The notes beneath the pieces are model-generated. The model searched no databases. It was given only the letters and a program-made list of their open reading frames with translations, and had not been told where the DNA came from. A stretch of 64,000 nucleotides of DNA from RPQJ01 sp963700045 (GTDB taxonomy: Bacteria > Pseudomonadota > Gammaproteobacteria > Steroidobacterales > Steroidobacteraceae), in contig CAVOWK010000013.1 of NCBI GenBank assembly GCA_963700045.1, positions 1-64,000 on the forward strand, given 5' to 3'. Of the stretch, positions 16,201-26,332 are shown piece by piece. The stretch's first letter is position 1, and every line of letters begins with the position of its first letter. The position numbers were made by a program, and so were the translations under genes.

Positions 16201-17213
16201 CGTTCGATCGCATCGTCATCGACGACCGTCACGGCCAGACGGTGCTGGATGCCACGCGCACCGACCTGCGTTCAGCGTGGTCCGAGACCAGCTACCGCCT
16301 GCAGAGGCTGCGCGACAATCCGGTCTGCGCGCACGAAGAGCGCGAGCAGGCCACGGATCCGAGAAACCCCGGTCTGTTTGCGACGCTCAGTTACGACCCG
16401 GCCGAGGACGTCGCGGCGCCGTACGTCCTGCGCGGGGCGCGGCCCGAGATCGCAATCCTGCGCGAGCAGGGCGTGAACAGCCAGCTGGAGATGGCCGCGG
16501 CGTTCGATCGTGCCGGGTTCCGTCCGGCCGACGTGCACATGACCGACCTGATTGCAGGACGCACGCAACTCGAGCGCTTCAAGGGCGTGGTCGCCTGCGG
16601 CGGCTTTTCCTACGGCGACGTGCTCGGCGCCGGCGAGGGCTGGGCGAAATCGATCCTCTTCAACGCGGCGCTGCGCGAGCAGTTCGCTGCCTTCTTCGCG
16701 CGCTCCGACAGCTTCGCGCTCGGCGTCTGCAACGGCTGCCAGATGATGTCGACTCTGAAGTCGCTGATCCCGGGGGCCGGCCACTGGCCACGGTTCGTCC
16801 GCAATCGCTCGGAGCAGTTCGAAGGCCGCGTGGGCCTGGTCGAAATCCTGCCGACGCCCTCGATCTTCTTCAGCGGCATGGCCGGTTCGGTGCTGCCGAT
16901 CGCCGTCGCGCACGGCGAAGGTCGGGCGGAGTTCGTCGACGAGGCGGCGGAGCGCGACTGCACGCACGGTGGGCTGGTGAGCCTGCGCTGGGTGGACAAC
17001 CACGGCAAGGTCGCTCTGACGTACCCGTCCAACCCGAACGGTTCACCGGCCGGTATCACCGGCCTGACGACGACGGACGGGCGCGTGACGATCCTGATGC
17101 CGCACCCCGAGCGCGTGTATCGCACCGTGCAGAACTCATGGCATCCGGAGAGCTGGGGCGAAGACGGCGGCTGGATGCGGATGTTCCGCAACGCCCGCGT
17201 CTGGGTCAGCTGA
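13296..17213 (+). CDS. purL: Phosphoribosylformylglycinamidine synthase (large type)
   Basis: The fourth step of purine synthesis: FGAR + Gln + ATP to FGAM. The 1305-residue single-chain enzyme of proteobacterial type has an N-terminal PurS-like region (1-150), two AIRS-type ATP-binding halves (with Gln-Ala-Asn-Ser-Glu-His-Cys-Arg-His near residue 215 and Val-Glu-Thr-His-Asn-His-Pro-Thr near 300) and a C-terminal class I glutaminase with the nucleophile Cys1145 in Gly-Val-Cys-Asn-Gly-Cys-Gln and a final Pro-His-Pro-Glu-Arg. Complete, normal length. It ends in a G-rich repeat that begins two bases after the TGA. purF, the first enzyme of the pathway, is at the far end of the window. Confidence 0.97.
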   Translation: MLTFSGAPALSDFRLEKVLATVRERVAHVESVDTRYIHLVEVSAPLSDEQRAVVEALLRYGPSTRTEGPSGAPAGELLLVVPRFGTVSPWSSKATDIAHVCGLGSVTRIERGVAYFIVSAQPLSKADYAAIAAVVHDRMTEDVLDSIEAAAGLFAHHAPQPLATVPVLAQGRAALERANAELGLALSEDEIDYLVAAFTGQLRRDPSDVELMMFAQANSEHCRHKIFNADWIVDGRRSEKSLFGMIRNTHRVSPQGVLSAYRDNAAVIAGWPGRRWFAQAGDGNYEGSDELIDILMKVETHNHPTAISPFAGAATGSGGEIRDEGATGRGSKPKAGLVGFSVSNLRIPGFEQPWEQDFGRPERIVSALQIMLEGPIGAAAFNNEFGRPNIYGYFRTFEQRVETPGRSPLRGYHKPIMIAGGLGNIRRAHVEKAPVVAGAKIVVLGGPSMLIGLGGGAASSMGAGASSADLDFASVQRGNPEMQRRAQEVIDACWAMADENPILLIHDVGAGGLSNAIPESVHFGTTGGRIDLRKILSDEPGMSPLELWCNESQERYVLVIAAEQLAAFGALCDRERCPFAVVGEVTDDAILRVEDPQFGNTPVDMPLETLLGKPPKMTRDVQRMPHAGDGFSARDVLDVREAALRVLSLPAVADKTFLITIGDRSVGGMISRDPLVGPWQVAVSDVAVTVTDYSSTHGEAMAMGERTPLALLDAAASGRMAVAESVTNIIAADIGRIEDIRLSANWMAACGEPGEDADLYDAVHAVGEEFCPALGIAIPVGKDSLSMKTAWGGTDGARKVVSPVSLIVSAFAPVEDVRRTLTPQLRLDRGATRLLLVDLGAGRNRLGASCLAQVYGRIGDEGPDCDDAGQLRAFVGAVIELRRKGLILAYHDRSDGGLFAALAEMAFAGHCGLDITLAAGDHAGAVAELFAEELGAVLQVETLRLAEVQAVFAAAGLDSVVRDLGTAEAFDRIVIDDRHGQTVLDATRTDLRSAWSETSYRLQRLRDNPVCAHEEREQATDPRNPGLFATLSYDPAEDVAAPYVLRGARPEIAILREQGVNSQLEMAAAFDRAGFRPADVHMTDLIAGRTQLERFKGVVACGGFSYGDVLGAGEGWAKSILFNAALREQFAAFFARSDSFALGVCNGCQMMSTLKSLIPGAGHWPRFVRNRSEQFEGRVGLVEILPTPSIFFSGMAGSVLPIAVAHGEGRAEFVDEAAERDCTHGGLVSLRWVDNHGKVALTYPSNPNGSPAGITGLTTTDGRVTILMPHPERVYRTVQNSWHPESWGEDGGWMRMFRNARVWVS

Positions 17214-17217
17214 GGAA

Positions 17218-17380
17218 GGGGATAGGGGATAGGGGTTGGGGGTTAGTCGGAGGTGGGGTGCCTCCGCGAAGATCATCTATCCCTCTGAAGCAGGCGAGGT
17301 CGGAGTCTGGAGACAGGAATTTGGATTTCAGGGGCGGAGCTACGCACCTCCGACTAACCCCCAACCCCTATCCCCTCCCC
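17218..17380. repeat. 31-bp perfect inverted repeat of G-run motifs between convergent genes
   Basis: The arms 17225-17255 and 17345-17375 are exact reverse complements, separated by 89 bases. On the plus strand, right after the purL stop, four G-runs (17218-17221, 17225-17228, 17232-17235, 17238-17242) are spaced by ATA, ATA and TT. On the minus strand, right after the DUF4145 stop, four more G-runs (C-runs 17377-17380, 17372-17375, 17365-17368, 17358-17362) are spaced by A, ATA and TT. Each set fits a G-quadruplex pattern. The motif GGGGTTAGTCGGA inside the arms recurs at about 47522. It may end transcription from both sides. Confidence 0.85.
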
Positions 17381-18093
17381 TAGTCTCGTGCTGCGCGCCC
17401 GATCGGCGTGATCTTGTCCAGCGTTTCGTCGGCGAAGAACTTCCGCACCATCACTGCCTGCTGCAGCTTGCCCTTGCGCACGTAGGCTTGATACAGCATG
17501 TCCTTGGCGAGTTCGAGCAGCACGCCGGCTTCGTTCGCGCTCAAGTCCGGCCACTGCGGCGACGGATCGGCATCGCTGTTGAACAGCACCTTTTTCACGA
17601 TGCTGAAGGTTTCATTGTCGATCTCCGCCATCTCGCGCGCCTCGCGCGCCTGCTCGAAGATGCGCAGCCTGCCGTTCTCGCCCAGGTCCTGGAAGACCGC
17701 CTGTGCCGTGCGGCGGCACATCGAGGCGAAGGCGTTGAAGTGGCCCGACGAATAACAGCCGAGGGCTTCGCGGAACAGCCGCTCGACGTTCTCGGGCAGG
17801 TAGGTGAAGTTGAACTTCTCCTTCGCGCGCTCGAGCTCGACGAAGTTGTGCGCGAATTCGACGCGATTGGCCGCGTACATCTTGACTGCGAACTTGAGAA
17901 AGATCGGCGCGCTGCACGAATCGCAGCGATAGACGATGCCCACGTGGTTGGGGCGGCTCGCGACGAGTTCGGAGTACTGCGGGATCGAAACCGCGGTGAT
18001 GTGCGAATAGACCTGGCAGTGCGGGCACGACAAGGCCAGGCTGCGATCCTGGTCGTGGTGCAGACGACTGCTGGAGTCGACGTAAACGGACAT
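17380..18093 (-). CDS. DUF4145-domain protein with zinc-ribbon start, 237 aa
   Basis: A soluble protein of unknown role. Two Cys pairs, Cys23-Pro-His-Cys26 and Cys57-Asp-Ser-Cys60, form a likely zinc ribbon. The part from about residue 95 to 190 is a helical DUF4145-type region, a domain also found in restriction and defence proteins but widespread as a stand-alone protein in Gammaproteobacteria. It starts 6 bases after the stop of the upstream membrane-protein gene, so it is probably the last gene of the ettA-hutH run. Its TAG stop leads directly into the G-rich inverted repeat. No enzymatic motif is seen. Confidence 0.7.
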   Translation of the reverse strand: MSVYVDSSSRLHHDQDRSLALSCPHCQVYSHITAVSIPQYSELVASRPNHVGIVYRCDSCSAPIFLKFAVKMYAANRVEFAHNFVELERAKEKFNFTYLPENVERLFREALGCYSSGHFNAFASMCRRTAQAVFQDLGENGRLRIFEQAREAREMAEIDNETFSIVKKVLFNSDADPSPQWPDLSANEAGVLLELAKDMLYQAYVRKGKLQQAVMVRKFFADETLDKITPIGRAARD

Positions 18094-18099
18094 CTTTGC

Positions 18100-18858
18100 T
18101 CAGCCTTTGGTCCGAGTCTTGTCGCTGCCAGTGTAGCGCATCGCCTTTGCGGCCGCTTCGTTCGCCGGGCGTGCGTCGAGCACGGCCTCGGCCTCGCCCG
18201 GTGCCCGGGTCATGGAAACGTCGTACCGGGCGCCACCCGCCAACGGTCGCCATGGTCCATGGGCGCGGCGGGCATCCACGTGGGTTTTCCACCCTGAATC
18301 CGTCCGTGCCTGCGCCCAGATGTCCTCGCCCGCTTCTTCCTCGTCGCTCAGGGCAAAACTGGCGGGGACGAGGCGGGCGGGAGCCGGATCGGCCGCGGCG
18401 GCTGCGGCGGACCCCGGCGTGGAGGTGTCGGCCAGTTCCGTGTGCAGGTAGCGGCCGCTCAGCCGGTCCAGCCTGAAGCTGTCGGGCAGCCCCAGCTCGG
18501 CGGCGAGGCCGGTCCAGACCAGCGTGCGCACGTCGAGCCGCCATTCGTCGCCCGACATCTCGAATACCTGCATGTGGCCCGCGGGCAGCCGGGTGAGGGT
18601 GACCCGATACGCGCTCGGCCCGGTCCGTTCGCAGTGGACCTGTGCGATGAGGCCCTTGGAACGCATCGGCTCGTAGGTCTGCAGGTGCAGGACAGGTGGC
18701 CAGAGTCGATGGGCGACCAGCAGGAGCAGGACGGCAACCGCAATGTTGCCGGCAGCGGCCCACGGCCGGTGCGCGAGCCAGCGGCTCAGGCTCAGGAGCA
18801 GGGCCAGCAGGCCGAAGGCGACGCAGAGCGCGATGACCCCCAGCATGCCGGCTTGCAC
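18100..18858 (-). CDS. Conserved membrane-anchored protein of unknown function, 252 aa
   Basis: Two hydrophobic segments at residues 4-25 and 32-52 anchor a soluble domain (about 60-235) with a conserved Gly-Asp-Glu-Trp-x-Leu-Asp-x-Arg motif, a Leu-x-Arg-Leu-Ser-Gly-Arg-Tyr segment and Gly-Ala-Arg-Tyr-x-Val-Ser near the end. I recognise this layout from a family often labelled 'cation/multidrug efflux pump', but two helices and no transporter motif give no support for transport. The ATG lies one base after the hutH TGA, so the two are translationally coupled; the DUF4145 gene follows. Function unknown. Confidence 0.65.
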   Translation of the reverse strand: MQAGMLGVIALCVAFGLLALLLSLSRWLAHRPWAAAGNIAVAVLLLLVAHRLWPPVLHLQTYEPMRSKGLIAQVHCERTGPSAYRVTLTRLPAGHMQVFEMSGDEWRLDVRTLVWTGLAAELGLPDSFRLDRLSGRYLHTELADTSTPGSAAAAAADPAPARLVPASFALSDEEEAGEDIWAQARTDSGWKTHVDARRAHGPWRPLAGGARYDVSMTRAPGEAEAVLDARPANEAAAKAMRYTGSDKTRTKG

Positions 18859-20389
18859 TCAGCCGCCCGGAATGAGCGAGGTGAGTTCGCCCGAGTCGAC
18901 GAGGCGGGCGAGGTTCGCGATGTCGCGGTCGAGTCGATGGTCGTCCGGCTGGTACGGCACGTGCGTACGCACCGCGGCATGCACGCGCTGCAGTTCCGCC
19001 GTGGTGGTGAGTGGTCGCAGCGAATCGAGCGCATGGGCGGCGGCGAGCAGTTCGATGCCCAGCACGCGTGCCGTGTTGTCGCAGATCCTGGCGAGCTTGC
19101 GGCCGGCCCACGGCGCCATGCTGACGTGGTCCTCCTGGCCTGCCGACGTCGGCAGGCTGTCCACCGAGGCCGGGTGCGCGTACGTCTTGTTCTCGGAGAC
19201 CAGCGCTGCTGCCGTGACGTGCGCGATCATGAACCCCGACTCGAGCCCGGGTTCGGTCGTGAGGAACATGTTGAGGTTCGGGTTCACCCGACGGTCGAGC
19301 AGGTCGATGCGTCGCTCGGACGTGCTCGCGAGCTCCGCGACCGCGATCGCAAGGAAATCACTGATGAACCCGATCGGCTCGGCGTGGAAGTTGCCGCCGG
19401 ACAGCACGTCTTCGCCGAAGATCAACGGGTTGTCGGAGACGCCGTTGATCGCGGCGCCCAGCACGTCTCGTGCGTGACGCAACGTATGTTCGACCGCGCC
19501 GAACACCTGCGGCATGCAGCGCACGGCGTATGGATCCTGCACGCGCTCGCAGTTCTCGTGGCTGCGGCGGATCTCGCTGTCGGAATCCAGCAGCGAGCGG
19601 ATGCGCCGCGCGGCTTCGACCTGGCCCGGCAAGCGGCTTGCCTGCTGGATGCGATCGTCGAACGGCGCGTGACTGCCGGCGAGACCTTCCACCGTCATCG
19701 CGCAGCAGATCACCGAGGCGTCGAGCAGCGACTCGGCACGGAACAGGCCGTCGAGGGCCAGCGACAGGCTTAGCTGCGTGCCGTTCAGCAGCGCCAGGCC
19801 TTCCTTCGCCTGCAGTTCGAGCGGCACGAGTCCAGCCGCGTGCAGCACGTCGATGCCCGTGAGCGTGTGCCGGTTTTCGGTGGCCGCCGCGGCTGGCACC
19901 GTCGCTTCACCCTCGCCGATCAGTGCCAGCGCCAGGTGCGCGAGGGGGGCGAGATCGCCCGAGGCGCCGACCGACCCTTGTGCTGGGATCATGGGCAGGA
20001 CGTCGGCATTGAGCAGGGCGAGGAGGGTGTCGACGACGAGCGGGCGCACGCCGGAGAAACCAGCCGCCAGGTTGTTCGCCTTGAGCAGCAGCATGCGTCG
20101 TACCAGCGCGGCCGGGAGCGGTTCGCCCACGCCGCACGCATGGCTGCGCACGAGGTTGAGCTGCAGCTTCCGGGTCTTCTGCGCCGGAATGACGCGGTTG
20201 GCGAACGCGCCGAAGCCCGTGTTGATGCCGTACGCGGTCCGTCCGGATTCGACCGTCGCGACGACGGTGGCCTCGGACTCGCGCATGCGCGCGCGGGCCG
20301 CCGCCGCCAGTTCGACCACCGGGCGCTCGCGTTCGAACCGCCGGAGCTGTTCGAGCGTGAGCGAGGCGCCGTCGAGCGGGAGGCTGGGA

Positions 20390-20397
<8 letters not shown>
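18859..20397 (-). CDS. hutH: Histidine ammonia-lyase
   Basis: Non-oxidative deamination of L-histidine to trans-urocanate, the first step of histidine breakdown. The 512-residue protein has the autocatalytic MIO cofactor triad Ala145-Ser146-Gly147 in Gly-Ser-Val-Gly-Ala-Ser-Gly-Asp-Leu-Ala-Pro, and Thr-Ala-Tyr-Gly-Ile-Asn-Thr-Gly-Phe-Gly near the start. Ser-His-Ala-Cys-Gly at the substrate-selecting position favours histidine over tyrosine or phenylalanine. Asp-Asn-Pro-Leu and Gln-Glu-Asp-His-Val-Ser are also present. No hutU, hutI, hutG or hutC is nearby, which is unusual. Its start overlaps the ettA stop by 8 bases. A related aromatic lyase cannot be fully excluded. Confidence 0.88.
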
Positions 20398-22057
<1,660 letters not shown>

Positions 22058-22193
22058 TGGGAAATATTGCGCTCGTCGTCCGGCGGAGTCGAAAAAGGTC
22101 GGCAATTATCGGTCACCAGGGGCATCGGGCGCTACCGCTGCCGCAGGTGTGCTGCTAGGCTGCCCTACATTCCGTTGCAGGGGCCCGCGCCGC

Positions 22194-23162
22194 TTGACGC
22201 AGACCGATCCGCAGTCGCCGCCGGTGCTGATGGTGGCCAGCGACGCCCTGAGCCGTTATGGCTTCGGCGATGGCCATCCGTTCGGGCCGGACCGGCAGGA
22301 GGCTTTCCTGCGCGAGATGCGCCGCAGTCCCGCTTACCTGCAGTTGCGCATCGTCGACCCGCGCGTGGCCGAGCGCGACGAGCTGGAATCGTTTCATCGC
22401 CGCGAATACGTCGACCTCGTGGTCCAGAAGTCCGCCGCGGGCAAGGGCTACCTCGACGTCGGCGACACACCGGCCTCGAAGGGCATCTTCGAGGCGTCCA
22501 GCCTGGTCGTGGGCGGCACGCTGCGCGCGGCCGAAGAGATCATGGGCGGACGCGCGAAACGGGGTTTCATTCCCATCGCAGGCCTGCACCACGCTTCGCG
22601 CGCGCATGCTGCGGGCTTCTGCGTGTTCAACGACTGCGGCATCGTCATCGAGTTGCTGCGCAAACGGCACGGCCTGCGTCGCATCGCCTACGTCGACATC
22701 GACGCGCACCATGGCGACGGCGTGTTCTATGCCTTCGAATCGGACCCCGACGCGCTCTTTGCCGACATCCACGAGGATGGACGGTACCTGTATCCGGGCA
22801 CGGGCGCCGCGGACGAGACCGGCAAAGGCAGCGCTGCCGGCACGAAGCTCAACCTGCCGGTGCCACCGGGCGCCGGTGACGAGGACTTTCACCGCGAGTG
22901 GCTCAAGATCGAGGACTACCTGCGGCAGACGCAGCCAGAGTTCATCCTGCTCCAGTGTGGTGCCGACAGCCTGGAAGGCGATCCCATCACGCATCTCGCT
23001 TTCAGCGAGGAAGCGCACGCACATGCGGCGGCGTCCGTGTGCCGCATCGCCGATGAAATCGGACACGGTCGCGTGCTCGCGATGGGTGGCGGCGGGTACA
23101 ACCGGCAGAACCTCGCTCGCGCGTGGACGCGAGTGGTCGAGGCGCTCGTCGCCAGTCAGTAG
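22194..23162 (+). CDS. Histone deacetylase/AcuC/AphA family protein
   Basis: A zinc-dependent deacetylase-fold protein. Landmarks are Gly-Leu-His-His-Ala-Ser-Arg (active-site His pair), Gly-Phe-Cys-Val-Phe-Asn-Asp, and Tyr-Val-Asp-Ile-Asp-Ala-His-His-Gly-Asp-Gly-Val (zinc Asp and His), with a second zinc Asp in Gln-Cys-Gly-Ala-Asp-Ser and a final Met-Gly-Gly-Gly-Gly-Tyr. Substrates in bacteria may be acetyl-lysine proteins such as acetyl-CoA synthetase, or acetylpolyamines; not decidable here. I use the TTG at 22194, giving 322 residues; the ATG at 22230 is the alternative and removes 12 residues. It is divergent from ettA and 164 bases ahead of glyA. Confidence 0.88.
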   Translation: MTQTDPQSPPVLMVASDALSRYGFGDGHPFGPDRQEAFLREMRRSPAYLQLRIVDPRVAERDELESFHRREYVDLVVQKSAAGKGYLDVGDTPASKGIFEASSLVVGGTLRAAEEIMGGRAKRGFIPIAGLHHASRAHAAGFCVFNDCGIVIELLRKRHGLRRIAYVDIDAHHGDGVFYAFESDPDALFADIHEDGRYLYPGTGAADETGKGSAAGTKLNLPVPPGAGDEDFHREWLKIEDYLRQTQPEFILLQCGADSLEGDPITHLAFSEEAHAHAAASVCRIADEIGHGRVLAMGGGGYNRQNLARAWTRVVEALVASQ

Positions 23163-23326
23163 CCGCGCGGGCGCGTAACCGCGGACGGCCCCGGCCAGCG
23201 ACTCCAGAACCCAGGCACGTTCGCCTTCCATATGGAACAACCGCACGGGCCAGGGAAGCAAAAAGCCACCGACAAGCGCCGCGCCGACATCGGCTACAAT
23301 TGCGCGTCCCCGACCGTGGAGAGCAC

Positions 23327-24583
23327 ATGTTTCCTGCCAGCATGACTATCGCCGGGTTCGATCCCGAACTCGCGGCTGCGATCGATCACGAGCGCGTCCG
23401 CCAGGAAGATCACATCGAGCTGATCGCTTCCGAGAACTACGCAACGCCGCGCGTGCTCGAGGCCCAGGGCTCCGTGCTCACCAACAAGTACGCCGAAGGC
23501 TACCCGGGCAAGCGCTACTACGGCGGGTGCGAATACGTCGACGTCGCCGAGCAGCTGGCGATCGACCGCGCGAAGAAGCTGTTCGGCGCCGCGTTCGCCA
23601 ACGTCCAGCCGCATTCCGGTTCACAGGCCAATGCCGCCGCATTCCTCGCGCTGATGAAGCCGGGCGACACGCTGCTCGGCATGAGCCTCGACCACGGTGG
23701 TCACCTCACGCACGGCGCCAAGGTCAACTTCTCCGGCAAGATCTTCAATGCCGTGCAGTACGGGCTCGACCCAGCCACCGGCGCGATCGACTACGCGCAG
23801 GTCGAGCGCCTCGCGCGCGAGCACAAGCCGAAGATGATCATCGCGGGCTTCTCCGCATATTCGCGCATCCTCGATTTCCCGCGCTTCCGTCAGATAGCCG
23901 ATGCCGTGGGCGCGTACTTCCTCTGCGACATGGCGCATGTCGCTGGCCTGGTCGCGGCGGGTGTCTATCCCAACCCGGTGCCCTATGCCGACGTCGTCAC
24001 GACCACGACGCACAAGACGTTGCGCGGTCCGCGCGGCGGCCTGATCCTCGCGCGTGAGAACGACGAGATCACGAAGAAGCTCAACTCGATGATCTTTCCG
24101 GGCACGCAGGGCGGCCCGCTGATGCACGTCATCGCGGCCAAGGCCGTGGCGTTCCTCGAGGCGATGCAGCCCGAGTTCGTGGACTACCAGAAGCAGGTCG
24201 TCGCCAACGCGCGCGAGATGTGCAAGGTCTTCCAGCAGCGCGGCATCAAGATCGTCTCCGGCGGCACCGACAACCACCTGTTCCTGGTCGACCTGGCAGA
24301 CAAGGACGTGACGGGCAAGGAGGCAGACGCCGCGCTTGGTCGTGCGCACATCACTGTGAACAAGAATTCGGTGCCGAACGATCCTCGCCCGCCCATGGTC
24401 TCGAGCGGCATCCGCATCGGCACGCCTGCGGTCACGACCCGGGGCTTCAAGGAGGCCGAGGTCGCGCAGCTCGCCCATTGGATCGCGGACGTGCTCACCC
24501 ACCCGAACGACGAAGCCGTGATCGCGAGGACGCGCGCAGCGGTCGAAGAAGTCTGCCGTCGCTTCCCGGTGTACGGGCGCTGA
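23327..24583 (+). CDS. glyA: Serine hydroxymethyltransferase
   Basis: A PLP enzyme interconverting serine + THF and glycine + 5,10-methylene-THF, the main one-carbon source. 418 residues. The internal-aldimine lysine is Lys230 in Thr-Thr-Thr-Thr-His-Lys-Thr-Leu-Arg-Gly-Pro-Arg-Gly. Also present are Ile-Ala-Ser-Glu-Asn-Tyr near the start and Tyr-Pro-Gly-Lys-Arg-Tyr-Tyr-Gly-Gly. I chose the ATG at 23327; the Met six codons later is possible. A TACAAT -10-like box sits at 23295-23300. nrdR follows after 39 bases. Its product could also receive the one-carbon output of the GcvT-type enzyme at 7-10 kb, though the two are not linked. Confidence 0.97.
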   Translation: MFPASMTIAGFDPELAAAIDHERVRQEDHIELIASENYATPRVLEAQGSVLTNKYAEGYPGKRYYGGCEYVDVAEQLAIDRAKKLFGAAFANVQPHSGSQANAAAFLALMKPGDTLLGMSLDHGGHLTHGAKVNFSGKIFNAVQYGLDPATGAIDYAQVERLAREHKPKMIIAGFSAYSRILDFPRFRQIADAVGAYFLCDMAHVAGLVAAGVYPNPVPYADVVTTTTHKTLRGPRGGLILARENDEITKKLNSMIFPGTQGGPLMHVIAAKAVAFLEAMQPEFVDYQKQVVANAREMCKVFQQRGIKIVSGGTDNHLFLVDLADKDVTGKEADAALGRAHITVNKNSVPNDPRPPMVSSGIRIGTPAVTTRGFKEAEVAQLAHWIADVLTHPNDEAVIARTRAAVEEVCRRFPVYGR

Positions 24584-24622
24584 TCGACCGCTGGACGGCC
24601 AGGGCAGGCAGGAGACCGCACG

Positions 24623-25183
24623 GTGTACTGTCCATTCTGCTCGTTCGAGGAAACGAAGGTCATCGACTCGCGCCTCTCTGGCGAGGGGCAGCAGGTGCGC
24701 CGCCGCCGTGAATGCCTGCGCTGCGGCGAGCGGTTCACGACCTTCGAAACCGCCGAGCTCGTCATGCCTCGCGTCGTGAAGAGCGATGCGACGCGCGAAC
24801 CGTTCGACGAAGCGAAGCTGCGTTCGGGCATGGTGAAGGCGCTCGAAAAACGACCCGTGGCGATCGAAGCCGTCGATGCCGCCGTGAACCACGTCTGCCA
24901 CAAGTTGCGCACGCTCGGCGAGCGCGAAGTGCCGGCGCGGCTGATCGGCGAACTCGTGATGGACGAGTTGCACCAGCTCGACGAAGTGGCCTACGTCCGT
25001 TTCGCCTCCGTCTACCGCAGCTTCCAGGACGTCGACGCGTTCCGCGAAGAAATTGACAAGCTGCGGCACCGTCGGCCGCGCTCCGCCGAAGAGCTGCAGC
25101 TCGGGCTCTGGTCCGGTGCCGACGCGCCGCTGACGGTGGTGCCGCCCGTCGGCAACGGCAGCAACGCACCCGGCAAGAAGTAG
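24623..25183 (+). CDS. nrdR: Transcriptional repressor NrdR
   Basis: Represses ribonucleotide reductase genes by sensing ATP/dATP. The zinc ribbon is at Cys3-x-x-Cys6 and Cys31-x-x-Cys34, followed by Arg-x-Arg-Glu-Cys and Arg-Phe-Thr-Thr-Phe-Glu. The ATP-cone domain spans about residues 48-138. The start is GTG (24623). At 186 residues it is about 35 longer than usual because of a Pro/Gly-rich tail after the ATP-cone; the tail has no recognisable domain. Its place between glyA and ribD is the standard gammaproteobacterial order. Confidence 0.95.
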   Translation: MYCPFCSFEETKVIDSRLSGEGQQVRRRRECLRCGERFTTFETAELVMPRVVKSDATREPFDEAKLRSGMVKALEKRPVAIEAVDAAVNHVCHKLRTLGEREVPARLIGELVMDELHQLDEVAYVRFASVYRSFQDVDAFREEIDKLRHRRPRSAEELQLGLWSGADAPLTVVPPVGNGSNAPGKK

Positions 25184-25195
25184 ATCGGGCCCCGG

Positions 25196-26332
25196 ATGAC
25201 CGCCAACCCAGACTCGATCGACCACGTACACATGGCACGAGCGCTGCAGCTCGCTGCGCTCGGCAGGTATTCGACGGCACCGAATCCCGCAGTGGGTTGC
25301 GTGCTGCTCGATGCGAGCGGCGCGGTGGCAGGAGAGGGCTGGCACCATCGCGCGGGCCAGCCGCACGCCGAAGTGCTGGCATTGCGTGCAGCGGCAATCC
25401 GTGCGCGCGGCGGCACGGCGTACATCACGCTCGAGCCATGTTCGCACCACGGGCGCACGCCGCCGTGCGCCGATGCCCTGATCGAGGCTGGGTTGCGACG
25501 GGTCGTCGCAGCGATGCAGGACCCCAACCCGCGTGTCGCGGGCGACGGCCTGCGCAAGCTCGAGGCTGCCGGCATCGTCACGGCCGTCGGCGTACTCGAA
25601 CGCGAGGCGCGCGAGCTGAATCGAGGCTTCGTTGCGCGCATGACGCGGGGACGGCCCTGGCTGACGGTGAAGCTGGGTAGCAGTGCCGACGGTCGCACGG
25701 CGCTGGCCGACGGCTCCAGCCAGTGGATCACGTCGGAGTCCGCCCGCGCCGACGTGCAGCGTCTGCGGGCTCGCGCTTCGGCGATCGTCACCGGTATCGG
25801 CACGGCGCTCGCGGACGATCCCGCACTGACCGTTCGTGATCGCACCCTGGACCTGGGCGGTCGCGTTCCGCTGCGCGTCGTGCTCGATTCCCGCGGGCGA
25901 TTCGAACCCGGCCTGCAGCTGGCGCGGGATGGCCTGCCGACGCTGGTATTCAGTTCGGATGCGGGCGCTCACTCGCTGGCTCACCTCGCCGAAGCCAGGC
26001 CGGCAGCCCTGCAGTTCGAGCCCATGCCAGCGGATTCCGCAGGGCGGATCGACCTGAACGCGATGCTGCTGCGCCTGGCTGCGCTCGAATGCAACGAGGT
26101 TCTGCTGGAGGCAGGCCCGCGACTCGCGGGCAGTTTCCTGGCGGCCGGCCTCGTTGACGAAATCGTGCTGTACGTCGCGCCAGTCATCCTCGGCGACACG
26201 GCGCAGCCTGCCTTTGTGCTGCCACAGCCGCTGCGCGCGCTGTCGGAGCGACTGCAGTATTCCTATCACGACGTGCGGCAGGTTGGACCGGACCTCCGGC
26301 TGACGCTGTATCCCGCGGAGACCCGACCTTAA
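25196..26332 (+). CDS. ribD: Riboflavin biosynthesis deaminase/reductase RibD
   Basis: Bifunctional: deaminates the diaminopyrimidine ribosylamino phosphate and then reduces the ribose. The N-terminal cytidine-deaminase fold has His-Ala-Glu and Pro-Cys-Ser-His-His-Gly-Arg-Thr-Pro-Pro-Cys (zinc site). The reductase domain follows from about residue 150 with Val-Lys-Leu-Gly-Ser-Ser-Ala-Asp-Gly and Ile-Thr-Ser-Glu. 378 residues, normal. Its TAA overlaps the ATG of ribE by one base (TAATG), so the two are translationally coupled. It lies 12 bases after nrdR. Confidence 0.96.
   Translation: MTANPDSIDHVHMARALQLAALGRYSTAPNPAVGCVLLDASGAVAGEGWHHRAGQPHAEVLALRAAAIRARGGTAYITLEPCSHHGRTPPCADALIEAGLRRVVAAMQDPNPRVAGDGLRKLEAAGIVTAVGVLEREARELNRGFVARMTRGRPWLTVKLGSSADGRTALADGSSQWITSESARADVQRLRARASAIVTGIGTALADDPALTVRDRTLDLGGRVPLRVVLDSRGRFEPGLQLARDGLPTLVFSSDAGAHSLAHLAEARPAALQFEPMPADSAGRIDLNAMLLRLAALECNEVLLEAGPRLAGSFLAAGLVDEIVLYVAPVILGDTAQPAFVLPQPLRALSERLQYSYHDVRQVGPDLRLTLYPAETRP

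Noticed and set aside
18100..18858. Multidrug efflux pump
   Set aside because: Two N-terminal helices and a soluble domain; the name used for the family is not supported by any transporter feature.
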